The notes beneath the pieces were generated by a model. That model was not told where the DNA came from, made no database searches, and worked only from the letters and a program-made list of their open reading frames with translations. The position numbers and the translations under genes were made by a program. Shown here one piece after another: positions 22,098 through 30,782 of a stretch of DNA of 64,000 nucleotides. Source of the stretch: Cytobacillus suaedae (lineage in GTDB: Bacteria > Bacillota > Bacilli > Bacillales > Bacillaceae_L); the NCBI GenBank assembly GCA_014960805.1, contig CP063163.1:2064001-2128000 (forward strand). Direction: 5' to 3'. Within the stretch, counting starts at the first letter, position 1. Each line of letters opens with the position of its first letter.

Positions 22098-22376
22098 ATG
22101 ATAGGGTATGTAGAGTGTGAATGCATAATCTACGATGCTCATTCCTTAAAGGAAAAACGTGCTGTGTTGCAGAGAATAATTACTCGGCTTAGGCAGAGAT
22201 ATAATATTACAGTGTCAGAAATAGATTTTCAGGATACATGGCAACGAACAAAACTTGCCATGGCAGTTGTTTCGTCAAGTCGAAAAACAACTGAAATAGA
22301 ATTGAACCATGCCTTGAGCATGATCGATTCTTTTCCTGAAATTGAACGTACGATAACAGAATTTGAGTGGCTTTAA
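22098..22376 (+). CDS. ylxP: YlxP, DUF503 family protein
   Basis: A 92-aa DUF503 protein starting MIGYVECECIIYDAHSLKEK, as in B. subtilis YlxP. The fold is ferredoxin-like; a link to ribosome maturation is inferred from its fixed place before rbfA. The ATG at 22098 lies three bases after the infB stop and lacks a clear ribosome binding site, so it likely depends on coupling to infB translation. An ATG at 22095 is out of frame. Confidence 0.92.
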   Translation: MIGYVECECIIYDAHSLKEKRAVLQRIITRLRQRYNITVSEIDFQDTWQRTKLAMAVVSSSRKTTEIELNHALSMIDSFPEIERTITEFEWL

Positions 22377-22478
22377 CTTTATTCAGGAAGTCCCCACTTC
22401 TATAACTGGTGGATAAATGCAATAAAGGATACCATTCAGCAAATACGCCAAGGCGCATTTGATTCGAGGTGATGATAA

Positions 22479-22832
22479 ATGAGTTTACGACCTACTCGTG
22501 TGGGAGAACAAATGAAAAAAGAACTAGGTGAGATCATTGGGCGTAAAATCCAAGATCCAAGGATTGGTTTTGTGACTGTTACAGATGTTGAGGTAACTGG
22601 CGATCTGCAGCAGGCAAAAGTGTTTATTTCAGTCCTAGGTGATGATGAGCAGAAGGAAAATACGTTAAAAGGCCTTGCAAAAGCTAAAGGGTTTATCCGT
22701 TCTGAAATTGGCCAGCGTATTCGTCTAAGAAAAACACCTGAAATTTCATTTGAATTCGACGAATCCATTAATTACGGGAATCGAATTGATACATTACTTC
22801 ATGAAATTAATAAACAATCGAATCCAGAATGA
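22479..22832 (+). CDS. rbfA: 30S ribosome-binding factor RbfA
   Basis: RbfA binds the 30S subunit and is needed for 16S rRNA 5' end maturation and cold adaptation. The 117-aa protein has the KH-like fold motifs [34 protein letters not shown] and the C-terminal [17 protein letters not shown]. The ATG follows GAGGTGATGATAA. It closes the rimP-infB operon; a terminator and a repeat-filled gap separate it from truB, its usual direct neighbour. Confidence 0.96.
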   Translation: MSLRPTRVGEQMKKELGEIIGRKIQDPRIGFVTVTDVEVTGDLQQAKVFISVLGDDEQKENTLKGLAKAKGFIRSEIGQRIRLRKTPEISFEFDESINYGNRIDTLLHEINKQSNPE

Positions 22833-22841
22833 TTGATAAAG

Positions 22842-22870
22842 GGATAGGCTTTAGAGTCTATCCTTTTATT
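22842..22870 (+). terminator. rbfA terminator
   Basis: Stem GGATAG/CTATCC (8-10 base loop) followed by TTTTATT. It ends the seven-gene operon just before the repeat region. Confidence 0.65.
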
Positions 22871-22932
22871 CGTAAAGCTTCCCCTTAAAAGAAAATGTTT
22901 GTCAAACCACATTGTTGTTATTCTCTAAAATT

Positions 22933-23079
22933 CACTCGCTTTCCGAGGGAGGAATATAGAAAAAGCCCAACTACCCGCCTTTTTCTATGGGCGATTCCTC
23001 TTCGGGCGATTCGGTGAGCCTCCTCGGAGCACAGATCCCGTGGGGTCTCTCCTGAACTGTTCTCCCGCAGGAGTCTCGT
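22933..23079 (+). repeat. Palindromic MITE-like element, copy 1
   Basis: GC-richer than its surroundings. It begins with CACTCGCTTTCCG (22933-22945) and ends with TCCCGCAGGAGTCTCGT (23063-23079). Both ends recur as exact reverse complements in copy 2. Inside are CCTCCTCGG and GGGGTCTCTCC segments plus several short hairpins (for example a pair around 22960-22990). I recall similar CGCTTTCCGCGGGC / CCCGCAGGAGTCTCG repeats scattered through many Bacillaceae genomes. No open reading frame is present in the 526-base gap 22833-23358, which consists of the rbfA terminator, the two copies, a 65-base AT-rich spacer and about 60 bases before truB. Confidence 0.7.
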
Positions 23080-23144
23080 GAATTTTTGCGAATAACTGTA
23101 CTCTGAATTAGTTATAGCTGGCTGTCGTTATAACACTTTATTAT

Positions 23145-23298
23145 AAATGGGAGTCAAAACTACGAGACTCCTGCGGGAAATGCAGTAGACGTGTGACCAC
23201 GCAGAGAGTGAAACGAACGAGGAGGTAGTTTTTTTCACGACAGTGAAAATAACCTTCCTCTACTGCCCGCGGAAAGCGAGTGGTTTTGACTCCCATTT
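23145..23298 (-). repeat. Palindromic MITE-like element, copy 2 (inverted), with terminal inverted repeats
   Basis: Perfect 16-base inverted repeats bound the element: AAATGGGAGTCAAAAC (23145-23160) and GTTTTGACTCCCATTT (23283-23298). If the repeats are read as 15 bases (23146-23160 and 23283-23297), TA flanks both outer ends, as expected for a TA target duplication. The internal ACGAGACTCCTGCGGGA (23162-23178) and CGGAAAGCGAGTG (23270-23282) are exact reverse complements of the copy 1 ends, so the two copies face each other and could form a palindrome of about 350 bases. Confidence 0.75.
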
Positions 23299-23358
23299 AC
23301 CAACCAAACCTTTAACACAGCCGTTTGTATTCAAGACTTAAGGAGCTGTTTCGTAAGC

Positions 23359-24300
23359 ATGGATGGTATACTTTTATTAAATAAGCCTAAAGGGATGACA
23401 TCCCATGATTGTGTTTTTAAAGTAAGGAAGTTATTGAGAATTAAAAAGGTGGGACATACTGGTACACTTGATCCGGATGTTACTGGAGTTTTACCAATTT
23501 GTATAGGTAGGGCAACAAAGGTGGTTGAGTACATTACTGGTGCGGATAAGACATATGAGGGAGAGGTCACAATTGGCTTTTCAACCACTACCGAGGATGC
23601 ATCAGGTGAAGTAGTTGCTCGAAAAACAGTGACTGAAGCTTTTACCAAGGAAAAAATAGAAGCAACTCTCCGCTCATTAACAGGGAAGATTACGCAAACA
23701 CCCCCCATGTACTCAGCTGTTAAAGTGAATGGTAAAAGGCTATATGAGTACGCAAGACAAGGGATTGAGGTTGAGAGACCTTCAAGAGAAATTACTATCT
23801 CAGAACTTGTTTTATTAGACGAGCGCCAGCTATTTGAAGGTAATGATGGGACGATCTCATTCCGCTTTCGTGTCACAGGTAGTAAGGGAACTTATGTTAG
23901 AACTCTTGCGGTAACAATAGGAGAAAAATTAGGATATCCTGCGCATATGTCAGACTTAGTTCGAACTGCATCAGGACAATTCCATCTTGAAAACTGTTTA
24001 ACATTTTCAGAAATTGAAGAGTTAATTCAAATGGGGGACATTAATAAAGCTCTGTATCCTATCGAAACTGCACTTTCTCATTTGCCGAATCTAAAAATTA
24101 ATGATAAAGTAGCAGGTAAAGTACAAAATGGGGCAGTACTTGCCATTCCGGAGGAGCTTTCGTCATTAGAAAGTGGAGAACCATTCACAATATTGAATGA
24201 AGCTGGGGAAACGATTGCAATTTATGAAAAACATCCTAGCAAACCCAATGTAATGAAGCCGGTCAAGGTATTAGTAAATGCTCAAGAACTAAAAGCATAG
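23359..24300 (+). CDS. truB: tRNA pseudouridine(55) synthase TruB
   Basis: TruB converts U55 of the tRNA T-loop to pseudouridine and acts as a tRNA chaperone. The 313-aa protein opens with MDGILLLNKPKGMTSHDCV, and the catalytic Asp38 lies in GHTGTLDPDVTG. A C-terminal PUA-like region follows from about residue 240. The ATG matches the conserved family start; AAGGAG lies 13 bases upstream, rather far. The repeat-filled gap upstream implies that truB is no longer simply co-transcribed with rbfA, yet I see no good promoter between the repeats and the gene. Confidence 0.95.
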   Translation: MDGILLLNKPKGMTSHDCVFKVRKLLRIKKVGHTGTLDPDVTGVLPICIGRATKVVEYITGADKTYEGEVTIGFSTTTEDASGEVVARKTVTEAFTKEKIEATLRSLTGKITQTPPMYSAVKVNGKRLYEYARQGIEVERPSREITISELVLLDERQLFEGNDGTISFRFRVTGSKGTYVRTLAVTIGEKLGYPAHMSDLVRTASGQFHLENCLTFSEIEELIQMGDINKALYPIETALSHLPNLKINDKVAGKVQNGAVLAIPEELSSLESGEPFTILNEAGETIAIYEKHPSKPNVMKPVKVLVNAQELKA

Positions 24301-24315
24301 CTAGGTGAAAAATAC

Positions 24316-25281
24316 GTGAAAATTATTTATATATCTCATCCACACCAATTAAGTAAGACAGAACTCCCAAACACAGTTTTAGCATTAGGATATTTTGATG
24401 GAGTCCATAAAGGGCATCAATCTGTTATAAAGGAAGCTATAAATATAGCATCTCATCATCAATTTTCTAGTGCAGTTATGACTTTTGACCCCCACCCCTC
24501 TGTTGTTCTTGCTAACGGAAGGAAAAAGGTCGACCTCCTAACTACCATTGAAGAGAAAGCAGCGATAATCGAGGAGTTAGGAATTGATATCCTCTATATC
24601 GTTACCTTTAATGAAGAGTTTGCCAATTTATTACCACAAGAATTTATAGATGATTATATTATTGGGCTGAACGTAAAGCATGTTGTAGCAGGTTTTGATT
24701 TTAGCTATGGTAGATTAGGGAAAGGGACAATGGAGACACTGCCTTTTCACTCTCGTGGTGAATTCGAACAAACGACTATAGAAAAACAAACTCACGGTGA
24801 AACGAAAATTAGTTCAACCTTACTTAGACAACTTATTAATAATGGTCAAATTGCTGAGGTATATAATTTGTTAGGTAGATATTTTACCCACACAGGAAAA
24901 GTTGTTCATGGTGATAAAAGAGGTAGAACAATAGGTTTTCCCACAGCAAACCTAGATGTAAAAGAAGGATTTATTACACCACCAGTAGGAGTCTATGCTG
25001 TAAGAGTGTGTGTAAGTTCAATCTGGTACTTTGGAGTATGTAATATTGGCTTTAAGCCAACCTTCCATAAGGATAAAAAGGTACCTACAATTGAGGTGCA
25101 CATTTTTGATTTTGATGAGTCTATTTATGATCAAGAAATTACAATTGAATGGCACACACGAATTAGATCAGAGAAAAAGTTTGCCAATGTTGCAGAATTA
25201 GTAAAGCAAATTAATGAAGATAGAGAAGAAACGAAGCTCTATTTTGAGAATATGTCACACGAGACTTGCTTTTTAAGGTAA
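24316..25281 (+). CDS. ribF: Bifunctional riboflavin kinase / FAD synthetase
   Basis: RibF (RibC in B. subtilis) makes FMN from riboflavin and FAD from FMN. The 321-aa protein has the nucleotidyltransferase motif ALGYFDGVHKGHQSVI near residue 22, and the C-terminal flavokinase domain starts near 185 with HGDKRGRTIGFPTANL. GTG start behind CTAGGTGAAAAATAC, 15 bases after truB. In B. subtilis the gene lies in the same place before rpsO. I see no FMN riboswitch upstream. The last codons contain the rpsO promoter -35. Confidence 0.95.
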   Translation: MKIIYISHPHQLSKTELPNTVLALGYFDGVHKGHQSVIKEAINIASHHQFSSAVMTFDPHPSVVLANGRKKVDLLTTIEEKAAIIEELGIDILYIVTFNEEFANLLPQEFIDDYIIGLNVKHVVAGFDFSYGRLGKGTMETLPFHSRGEFEQTTIEKQTHGETKISSTLLRQLINNGQIAEVYNLLGRYFTHTGKVVHGDKRGRTIGFPTANLDVKEGFITPPVGVYAVRVCVSSIWYFGVCNIGFKPTFHKDKKVPTIEVHIFDFDESIYDQEITIEWHTRIRSEKKFANVAELVKQINEDREETKLYFENMSHETCFLR

Positions 25282-25294
25282 AAAGTTGTATTCT
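25266..25294 (+). promoter_or_regulatory. rpsO promoter overlapping the end of ribF
   Basis: TTGCTT (25266-25271), a 17-base spacer and TATTCT (25289-25294). The -35 box sits within the last codons of ribF, so rpsO would have its own transcript with a leader of about 85 bases. Confidence 0.6.
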
Positions 25295-25299
25295 AATAA

Positions 25300-25385
25300 A
25301 CGTACTACAGAACCGTTGCTTGGCAAGTCGAATCACCAACGCTTGCTCGGTAATAGGGGATTACAATATTAGGAGGTGAAATAGG
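25300..25385 (+). promoter_or_regulatory. rpsO leader, probable S15 autoregulatory RNA
   Basis: The leader holds a GTTG/CAAC-closed helix, then CGGTAATAGGGGATTAC just before AGGAGGTGA (25371-25379). S15 autoregulation through a structured leader is established in Bacillaceae such as Geobacillus. The match here is by position and general shape, not by covariance. Confidence 0.45.
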
Positions 25386-25655
25386 ATGGCTATCACACAA
25401 GAGCGCAAGAATGAACTAATCAGTGAATACAGAACACATGATACTGATACTGGATCTCCAGAAGTTCAAATTGCTGTCCTAACTGAGGAAATTAATAACT
25501 TAAACGGACACTTACGTACTCACAAGAAGGACCATCATTCACGTCGTGGTCTATTGAAGATGGTTGGTAAACGTCGTAATTTACTAAACTACCTTCGTAA
25601 CAAAGACGTAACTCGTTACCGTGAACTAATTACTAAACTTGGTTTACGTAGATAA
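25386..25655 (+). CDS. rpsO: 30S ribosomal protein S15
   Basis: S15, a primary 16S rRNA binder at the three-way junction of the central domain. The 89-aa length and the motifs [20 protein letters not shown] and [20 protein letters not shown] are those of the family. Start ATG behind TTAGGAGGTGAAATAGG, a near-perfect ribosome binding site. A strong terminator follows, but pnp comes next as in most bacteria. Confidence 0.97.
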   Translation: MAITQERKNELISEYRTHDTDTGSPEVQIAVLTEEINNLNGHLRTHKKDHHSRRGLLKMVGKRRNLLNYLRNKDVTRYRELITKLGLRR

Positions 25656-25662
25656 TGTAAAG

Positions 25663-25688
25663 AAAGCGGGAGAATTCCCGCTTTTTTA
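25663..25688 (+). terminator. rpsO terminator
   Basis: A 9-bp perfect stem AAAGCGGGA/TCCCGCTTT with a GAAT loop, running into TTTTTT. Confidence 0.88.
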
Positions 25689-25764
25689 TTAGCATATTTT
25701 TACGGTACATATTCCAGTTTTAAATTGTTATGTTGAATAACTTTTGTCCATACTATACATAAAA

Positions 25765-25828
25765 TATAGTTTCAACTATAGTTGTTAATAATGAAAAGAG
25801 AACAATGATCAAACAATCATCGTTTTTT
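25765..25828 (+). promoter_or_regulatory. pnp leader with palindrome and terminator-like hairpin
   Basis: TATAGTT/AACTATA (25765-25780) overlaps the perfect palindrome CAACTATAGTTG (25773-25784), so two foldings compete. Downstream, AACAATGAT pairs with ATCATCGTT (one mismatch, 25801-25823) and is followed by TTTTTT, a terminator-like structure 58 bases before the pnp ATG. This may be an attenuator. Confidence 0.4.
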
Positions 25829-25886
25829 TATAGATAAAATACTTATAATATTCTTAAAAATGTACATATAGAGAGGGGCACAAAAT

Positions 25887-27998
25887 ATGGATCAAGGAAA
25901 ACAAGTATTTTCCACTGAGTGGGCTGGTCGTGAGCTTACTGTTGAAATAGGCCAACTAGCAAAGCAAGCAAGTGGTTCAGTATTAGTACGTTATGGTGAA
26001 ACTGTCGTATTAAGTACTTCAACCGCTTCAAAAGAACCAAAAAATTTAGATTTCTTCCCGTTAACTGTTAACTATGAGGAACGCTTGTATGCAGTGGGTA
26101 AAATCCCTGGTGGTTTTATTAAGCGTGAAGGACGACCTAGTGAAAAAGCAATTTTAGCTAGTAGACTGATTGATCGACCAATACGTCCTTTATTTGCGGA
26201 TGGATTCCGTAATGAGGTTCAGGTAATCAGTATTGTCATGAGTGTGGACCAAAACTGCTCGTCTGAAATGGCAGCTATGTTTGGATCTTCTTTATCACTA
26301 TGTGTATCGGATATTCCATTTGAAGGACCGATTGCTGGAGTGATTGTAGGCAGAATTGACAATGAGTTTGTTATTAATCCATCTGTTGAACAATTAGAAA
26401 AAAGTGATATTCATTTAGTAGTAGCAGGAACTAAGGATGCTATTAACATGGTTGAAGCTAGAGCAGATGAGGTTCCTGAAGAGGTAATGCTTGAGGCAAT
26501 CATGTTCGGACATGAAGAAATAAAAAAATTAATTGCTTTCCAAGAAAAAATTATGGAAGCAGTTGGTGTAGAAAAAAGAGAAATTCAATTATATGAAGTA
26601 GACAAGAACTTGGAGCAATCAGTACGTGAACTTGCAGAAAAAGATATAAACAGCGCAGTTCAGGTTCATGAGAAGCATGCTAGAGAAGATGCGATTAGTG
26701 AAGTGAAAGCAGCTGTCATTGCAAAATATGAAGAACAAGAAGCAGATGATCAAACGCTTAAACAAGTAAAAGAAATTTTAGGTAAACTTGTTAAAGAAGA
26801 AGTTCGTCGACTAATTACGGTTGAGAAAATTAGACCAGATGGTAGAAAGCCGGATGAAATTCGCCCATTATCTTCAGAGATTGGTTTATTGCCACGTACA
26901 CATGGGTCAGGCTTATTTACAAGAGGTCAAACACAGGCTTTAAGTATTTGTACCCTAGGTGCGTTAGGTGATGTTCAGATTTTGGACGGGCTTGGAATTG
27001 AAGAGTCCAAGCGTTTTATGCACCATTATAACTTCCCGTTATTCAGTGTAGGTGAAACTGGACCTATGAGAGGACCAGGTCGTAGAGAAATCGGTCACGG
27101 TGCACTTGGTGAACGTGCTCTTGAGCCAGTTATTCCATCTGAAAAGGATTTCCCGTATACTATACGTTTAGTTTCAGAAGTATTAGAGTCAAATGGTTCT
27201 ACTTCTCAAGCAAGTATTTGTGCAAGTACGTTAGCAATGATGGATGCTGGGGTTCCTATTAAGGCACCAGTTGCTGGTATTGCAATGGGACTTATTAAAA
27301 AGGATGAACATTATACAGTTCTAACGGATATTCAAGGAATGGAAGACCACCTCGGCGATATGGACTTTAAAGTGGCCGGTACTTCAAATGGTGTAACTGC
27401 CATTCAAATGGATATCAAAATAGAAGGATTGTCTAAACAAATTCTAGAAGAAGCACTACTACAAGCTAAAACTGGTCGTATGGAAATTTTAGAATCTATG
27501 TTACGTACAATCAATGAACCAAAACAAGAATTGTCTAAATACGCTCCAAAAATCTTAACAATGAAAATTAACCCTGATAAAATTCGTGATGTTATTGGAC
27601 CTAGCGGTAAACAAATCAATAAGATTATTGATGAAACAGGTGTTAAAATTGACATTGAACAAGATGGTACAGTGTTCATTTCTTCAGTAGATCAAGCGAT
27701 GAATGAAAAAGCGAAGAAAATTATTGAGGATATTGTACGTGAAGTTGAAGTTGGACAAATGTATCTTGGAAAAGTTAAACGAATTGAGAAATTTGGTGCA
27801 TTCGTAGAGTTATTTAGTGGAAAAGATGGATTAGTTCATATCTCTGAGCTTGCTGAAGAAAGAGTAGGCAAAGTGGAGGATGTAGTCTCAATCGGAGATG
27901 AAATTCTTGTTAAGGTTATGGAGATTGACAAACAAGGACGTGTCAACCTATCTCGAAAGGTTGTATTGCGTGAACAAAAGGAAAAACAAGAGTCGTAA
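25887..27998 (+). CDS. pnp: Polynucleotide phosphorylase
   Basis: 3'-5' phosphorolytic exoribonuclease, the main such activity in Bacillus mRNA decay and a partner of RNase Y in degradosome models. The 703-aa protein has two RNase PH domains (about 10-230 and 320-545; the second with [19 protein letters not shown]), an intervening helical domain, a KH domain (about 555-610; [12 protein letters not shown]) and a C-terminal S1 domain (about 622-690). ATG start behind GAGAGGGGCACAAAAT. Its leader may control expression. Confidence 0.97.
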   Translation: MDQGKQVFSTEWAGRELTVEIGQLAKQASGSVLVRYGETVVLSTSTASKEPKNLDFFPLTVNYEERLYAVGKIPGGFIKREGRPSEKAILASRLIDRPIRPLFADGFRNEVQVISIVMSVDQNCSSEMAAMFGSSLSLCVSDIPFEGPIAGVIVGRIDNEFVINPSVEQLEKSDIHLVVAGTKDAINMVEARADEVPEEVMLEAIMFGHEEIKKLIAFQEKIMEAVGVEKREIQLYEVDKNLEQSVRELAEKDINSAVQVHEKHAREDAISEVKAAVIAKYEEQEADDQTLKQVKEILGKLVKEEVRRLITVEKIRPDGRKPDEIRPLSSEIGLLPRTHGSGLFTRGQTQALSICTLGALGDVQILDGLGIEESKRFMHHYNFPLFSVGETGPMRGPGRREIGHGALGERALEPVIPSEKDFPYTIRLVSEVLESNGSTSQASICASTLAMMDAGVPIKAPVAGIAMGLIKKDEHYTVLTDIQGMEDHLGDMDFKVAGTSNGVTAIQMDIKIEGLSKQILEEALLQAKTGRMEILESMLRTINEPKQELSKYAPKILTMKINPDKIRDVIGPSGKQINKIIDETGVKIDIEQDGTVFISSVDQAMNEKAKKIIEDIVREVEVGQMYLGKVKRIEKFGAFVELFSGKDGLVHISELAEERVGKVEDVVSIGDEILVKVMEIDKQGRVNLSRKVVLREQKEKQES

Positions 27999-28002
27999 TT
28001 GG

Positions 28003-28028
28003 GACCTGGTAACCCCAGGTCTTTTTTC
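28003..28028 (+). terminator. pnp terminator
   Basis: A 7-bp stem GACCTGG/CCAGGTC followed by TTTTTTC. Confidence 0.88.
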
Positions 28029-28157
28029 TTTTCTTTTGATTAAGATTGATACTTACATAATTTTGTGTGAATTAGTCAGGGTGTAATAAAATTCTTCCTT
28101 TCAACGAAAACTAAAGTATTCATATACCGTGTAATACTTTAAAGGAGGAAGAGTTAG

Positions 28158-29087
28158 ATGAGAAAGCAACACATAATAATTACTGTGCTTTTGGTTCTGT
28201 TTTTAGTTCTCTTTGGAGATGTTAAACAACCAATCTTAGTTGAAGCGGACGATAGTAAGCAAGACACCTTGTATAAGGAAATAGTTGATAATGCATCGCA
28301 ATATGAGATACCGGCAATTGATGCAAAGATTGATCCAGTTTGGAAAGCAACTCCTGGCTACAATGGTCTAAAAGTTGATATTGAAGCTTCATATAAAAAA
28401 ATGAAAAAAAATGGCGTATTTGATGAGGGAAAGTTAGTCTTAAAACAAGTAGAGCCAAAGGTTAAATTAAAAGACTTACCTCCTGAACCAATTTATAGAG
28501 GGAACCCGAATAAGAAGATGGTTTCATTTATTATCAATGTTGCTTGGGGGAATGAGTATATACCAAGCATGCTTGAGACGTTAAAAAAGCATAATGTAAA
28601 AGCATCTTTTTTCCTTGAAGGTAGATGGGTTAAGGAAAACCCTGAAATTGCTAAAATGATTAGTGATGCTGGCCATGAAGTAGGGAATCACTCTTATACT
28701 CATCCAGATTTAAAAACGCTAGCAACAGAAGAAGTTCGTGAACAATTAACGAAAACAAATAAAGTTATTGAAGCTACGATTGGAAAAAAACCTACTTTAT
28801 TCGGTCCACCAAGTGGGAGCTTCCGACCTGAGGTTGTTAAAATTGCATCTGAGTCAAATATGAGGACAATCCTTTGGAGTGTTGATACAATAGATTGGCA
28901 AAGACCACAGCCAAGTGTGATTATAAATCGGGTGATAGGGAAAATTCATCCTGGAGCACTTATCCTTATGCATCCAACTGAATCAACTGCAACAGCTCTA
29001 GAGACATTGATTCTATCACTTAAAAAGAAGGAATACTCTATTAATAATGTATCCACTTTGCTAAGTGAAGAGAGAGTAAGCGAATAA
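28158..29087 (+). CDS. ylxY: YlxY-like polysaccharide deacetylase homologue, probably not catalytic in the usual way
   Basis: A 309-aa secreted or anchored protein: hydrophobic N-terminus (about 5-20) followed by a NodB-like (CE4) domain from about residue 120. The second motif NHSYTHPDL keeps both zinc-type histidines (His178, His182), but the first motif, normally TFDDG, reads NVAWGN (127-132), so the catalytic base and metal-binding aspartates are missing. B. subtilis YlxY sits in the same place after pnp. ATG behind AAAGGAGGAAGAG. A role in spore or vegetative wall modification is only inferred. Confidence 0.85.
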   Translation: MRKQHIIITVLLVLFLVLFGDVKQPILVEADDSKQDTLYKEIVDNASQYEIPAIDAKIDPVWKATPGYNGLKVDIEASYKKMKKNGVFDEGKLVLKQVEPKVKLKDLPPEPIYRGNPNKKMVSFIINVAWGNEYIPSMLETLKKHNVKASFFLEGRWVKENPEIAKMISDAGHEVGNHSYTHPDLKTLATEEVREQLTKTNKVIEATIGKKPTLFGPPSGSFRPEVVKIASESNMRTILWSVDTIDWQRPQPSVIINRVIGKIHPGALILMHPTESTATALETLILSLKKKEYSINNVSTLLSEERVSE

Positions 29088-29130
29088 CATTTGAATTAAA
29101 AATAGAAGGTCTATGTCAGGAGGCAATACA

Positions 29131-30366
29131 TTGATTAAAAAGTACACATGCAATAACGGAGTACGAATTGTATTAGAGAATATCCCAACGGTCCGTTCAG
29201 TCGCAATTGGTGTTTGGATTGGAACTGGATCAAGAAATGAAACGAGCCAAAATAATGGAATTTCACACTTTCTAGAGCATATGTTCTTTAAAGGAACCAG
29301 CACACGTTCTGCTAGAGATATTGCTGAGTCTTTTGATAGCATTGGTGGACAAGTGAATGCATTCACTTCTAAGGAGTACACATGCTATTATGCAAAAGTT
29401 CTTGATGAGCATTCTAGCTATGCTTTAGAAGTACTAGCAGATATGTTTTTCAACTCGACGTTTGACGAGGAAGAGCTTAAAAAGGAAAAGAATGTAGTTT
29501 ATGAAGAAATTAAAATGTATGAAGATACACCTGATGATATTGTTCATGACTTACTAAGTAAGGCCACTTATGAGCAGCATCCACTAGGTTATCCAATTCT
29601 AGGAACAGACTCAACACTTGAAACGTTTAATGGAGATTCTTTACGACAATATATGAGAGAAACATACATTCCTGAGAATGTTGTTGTTTCAGTAGCTGGT
29701 AATATTGATGAAGGTTTTATTAAGGAAATTGAAAATTACTTTGGTACGTTTACTTCTGATCATAAAAAACAAGTGTTTGAAAAGCCAAGTTTTCATTCGA
29801 ATCGTGTTGCAAGGAAAAAGGATACAGAACAAGCCCACTTATGTATTGGCTTTGAAGGGCTTCAAGTTGGAGACAAAGACATCTATAATTTAATTGTGTT
29901 AAATAATATCCTGGGTGGAAGTATGAGCAGCCGTTTATTCCAGGAAGTTCGTGAACAACGTGGATTGGCATATTCTGTTTTTTCCTATCATTCCTCATAT
30001 CAAGACAGCGGGATGTTGACGGTCTATGGTGGTACTGGAAGCAATCAATTAGATTTGTTGTTTGAAACAATCCAGTCGACACTAGATAAATTAAAGAATG
30101 ATGGTATTACGACAAAAGAGCTTCAAAACAGCAAGGAGCAAATGAAGGGTAATCTAATGCTTAGCCTTGAGAGCACAAATAGTAGAATGAGTCGTAATGG
30201 TAAGAATGAATTGTTACTTAAGCAACATAGAACACTCGATGAAATCATTGAAAAGTTAAACTTAGTAAATGAAGAGAGCGTAAATGAATTATCTAACCGC
30301 ATCTTTACAGATAACTATTCTGCTGCTTTAATTGGTCCAAATGATCAATTACCAAAAGGAATGTAA
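29131..30366 (+). CDS. mlpA: M16-family zinc protease (YmxG/MlpA)
   Basis: Peptidase of the pitrilysin/MPP family, 411 aa. The inverted zinc motif HFLEH is at residues 46-50, with the distal glutamate region EEIKMYEDTPDDIVHD downstream; the C-terminal half carries the R/Y pair region REQRGLAYSVFSYHSS. In B. subtilis the gene (ymxG, mlpA) sits in this position. Start is the TTG at 29131 with TCAGGAGG seven bases upstream; the ATG at 29113 overlaps that site. It is one of three M16-fold proteins in the window. Confidence 0.92.
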   Translation: MIKKYTCNNGVRIVLENIPTVRSVAIGVWIGTGSRNETSQNNGISHFLEHMFFKGTSTRSARDIAESFDSIGGQVNAFTSKEYTCYYAKVLDEHSSYALEVLADMFFNSTFDEEELKKEKNVVYEEIKMYEDTPDDIVHDLLSKATYEQHPLGYPILGTDSTLETFNGDSLRQYMRETYIPENVVVSVAGNIDEGFIKEIENYFGTFTSDHKKQVFEKPSFHSNRVARKKDTEQAHLCIGFEGLQVGDKDIYNLIVLNNILGGSMSSRLFQEVREQRGLAYSVFSYHSSYQDSGMLTVYGGTGSNQLDLLFETIQSTLDKLKNDGITTKELQNSKEQMKGNLMLSLESTNSRMSRNGKNELLLKQHRTLDEIIEKLNLVNEESVNELSNRIFTDNYSAALIGPNDQLPKGM

Positions 30367-30400
30367 ATCTCTCTATTTACTTCTAAATAATGGACTACTT

Positions 30401-30425
30401 CGATAGTATATAGTAATGACTATCG
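30401..30425 (+). repeat. Inverted repeat just upstream of the ymxH ribosome binding site
   Basis: CGATAGT (30401-30407) and ACTATCG (30419-30425) with an 11-base spacer; GAGGAGG starts at the repeat's end, so folding could affect initiation. Confidence 0.45.
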
Positions 30426-30438
30426 AGGAGGAATCAAT

Positions 30439-30705
30439 ATGAGGCTTAGTGAATTAAGTGGCAAGGAAATAGTTGATGTTAAGAGAGCAGAACGCCTTGG
30501 TGTTTTAGGTCAAACCGATCTAGAAATTAACGAGCAAACTGGCCAAATAAACGCGTTGATTATCCCATCATTAAAGTGGTTTGGGTTCCGAAAACAAGGG
30601 AATGAAGTGAGAGTTCCTTGGCAGCATATAAAAAAAATTGGTACAGACATGATCATCATTGATATTCCTGATGAATATACGGCAAATAAAAACTTTAGTG
30701 AATAA
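30439..30705 (+). CDS. ymxH: YlmC/YmxH-family PRC-barrel-like protein
   Basis: An 88-aa YlmC/YmxH protein with a PRC-barrel fold: MRLSELSGKEIVDVKRAERL, then NEQTGQINALIIPS and a C-terminal IKKIGTDMIIID strand. Homologues are common in spore formers; YlmC-type proteins are often sporulation-associated, but a mechanism is not known to me. ATG behind CGAGGAGGAATCAAT. It has its own terminator and lies between mlpA and the dpa genes, as in B. subtilis. Confidence 0.88.
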   Translation: MRLSELSGKEIVDVKRAERLGVLGQTDLEINEQTGQINALIIPSLKWFGFRKQGNEVRVPWQHIKKIGTDMIIIDIPDEYTANKNFSE

Positions 30706-30713
30706 GTCTTATT

Positions 30714-30741
30714 AATTGACCTTTAGGGGTCAATTTTTTTT
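30714..30741 (+). terminator. ymxH terminator
   Basis: An 8-bp stem AATTGACC/GGTCAATT followed by a run of T. Confidence 0.87.
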
Positions 30742-30782
30742 GTCCTCTTTTAATTCTCCTTACAGACCTCGACTTTCTATTC

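Noticed and set aside
23331-23876. 181-codon minus-strand frame over truB
   Set aside because: TruB motifs fix the plus-strand frame; nothing supports the antisense frame.
28101-28124. sigma-K or sigma-E promoter upstream of ylxY (AC ... CATATACCG)
   Set aside because: Spacing of 15 bases and a poor -10 match; the CATA lies in the loop of an inverted repeat, and the evidence is too weak.
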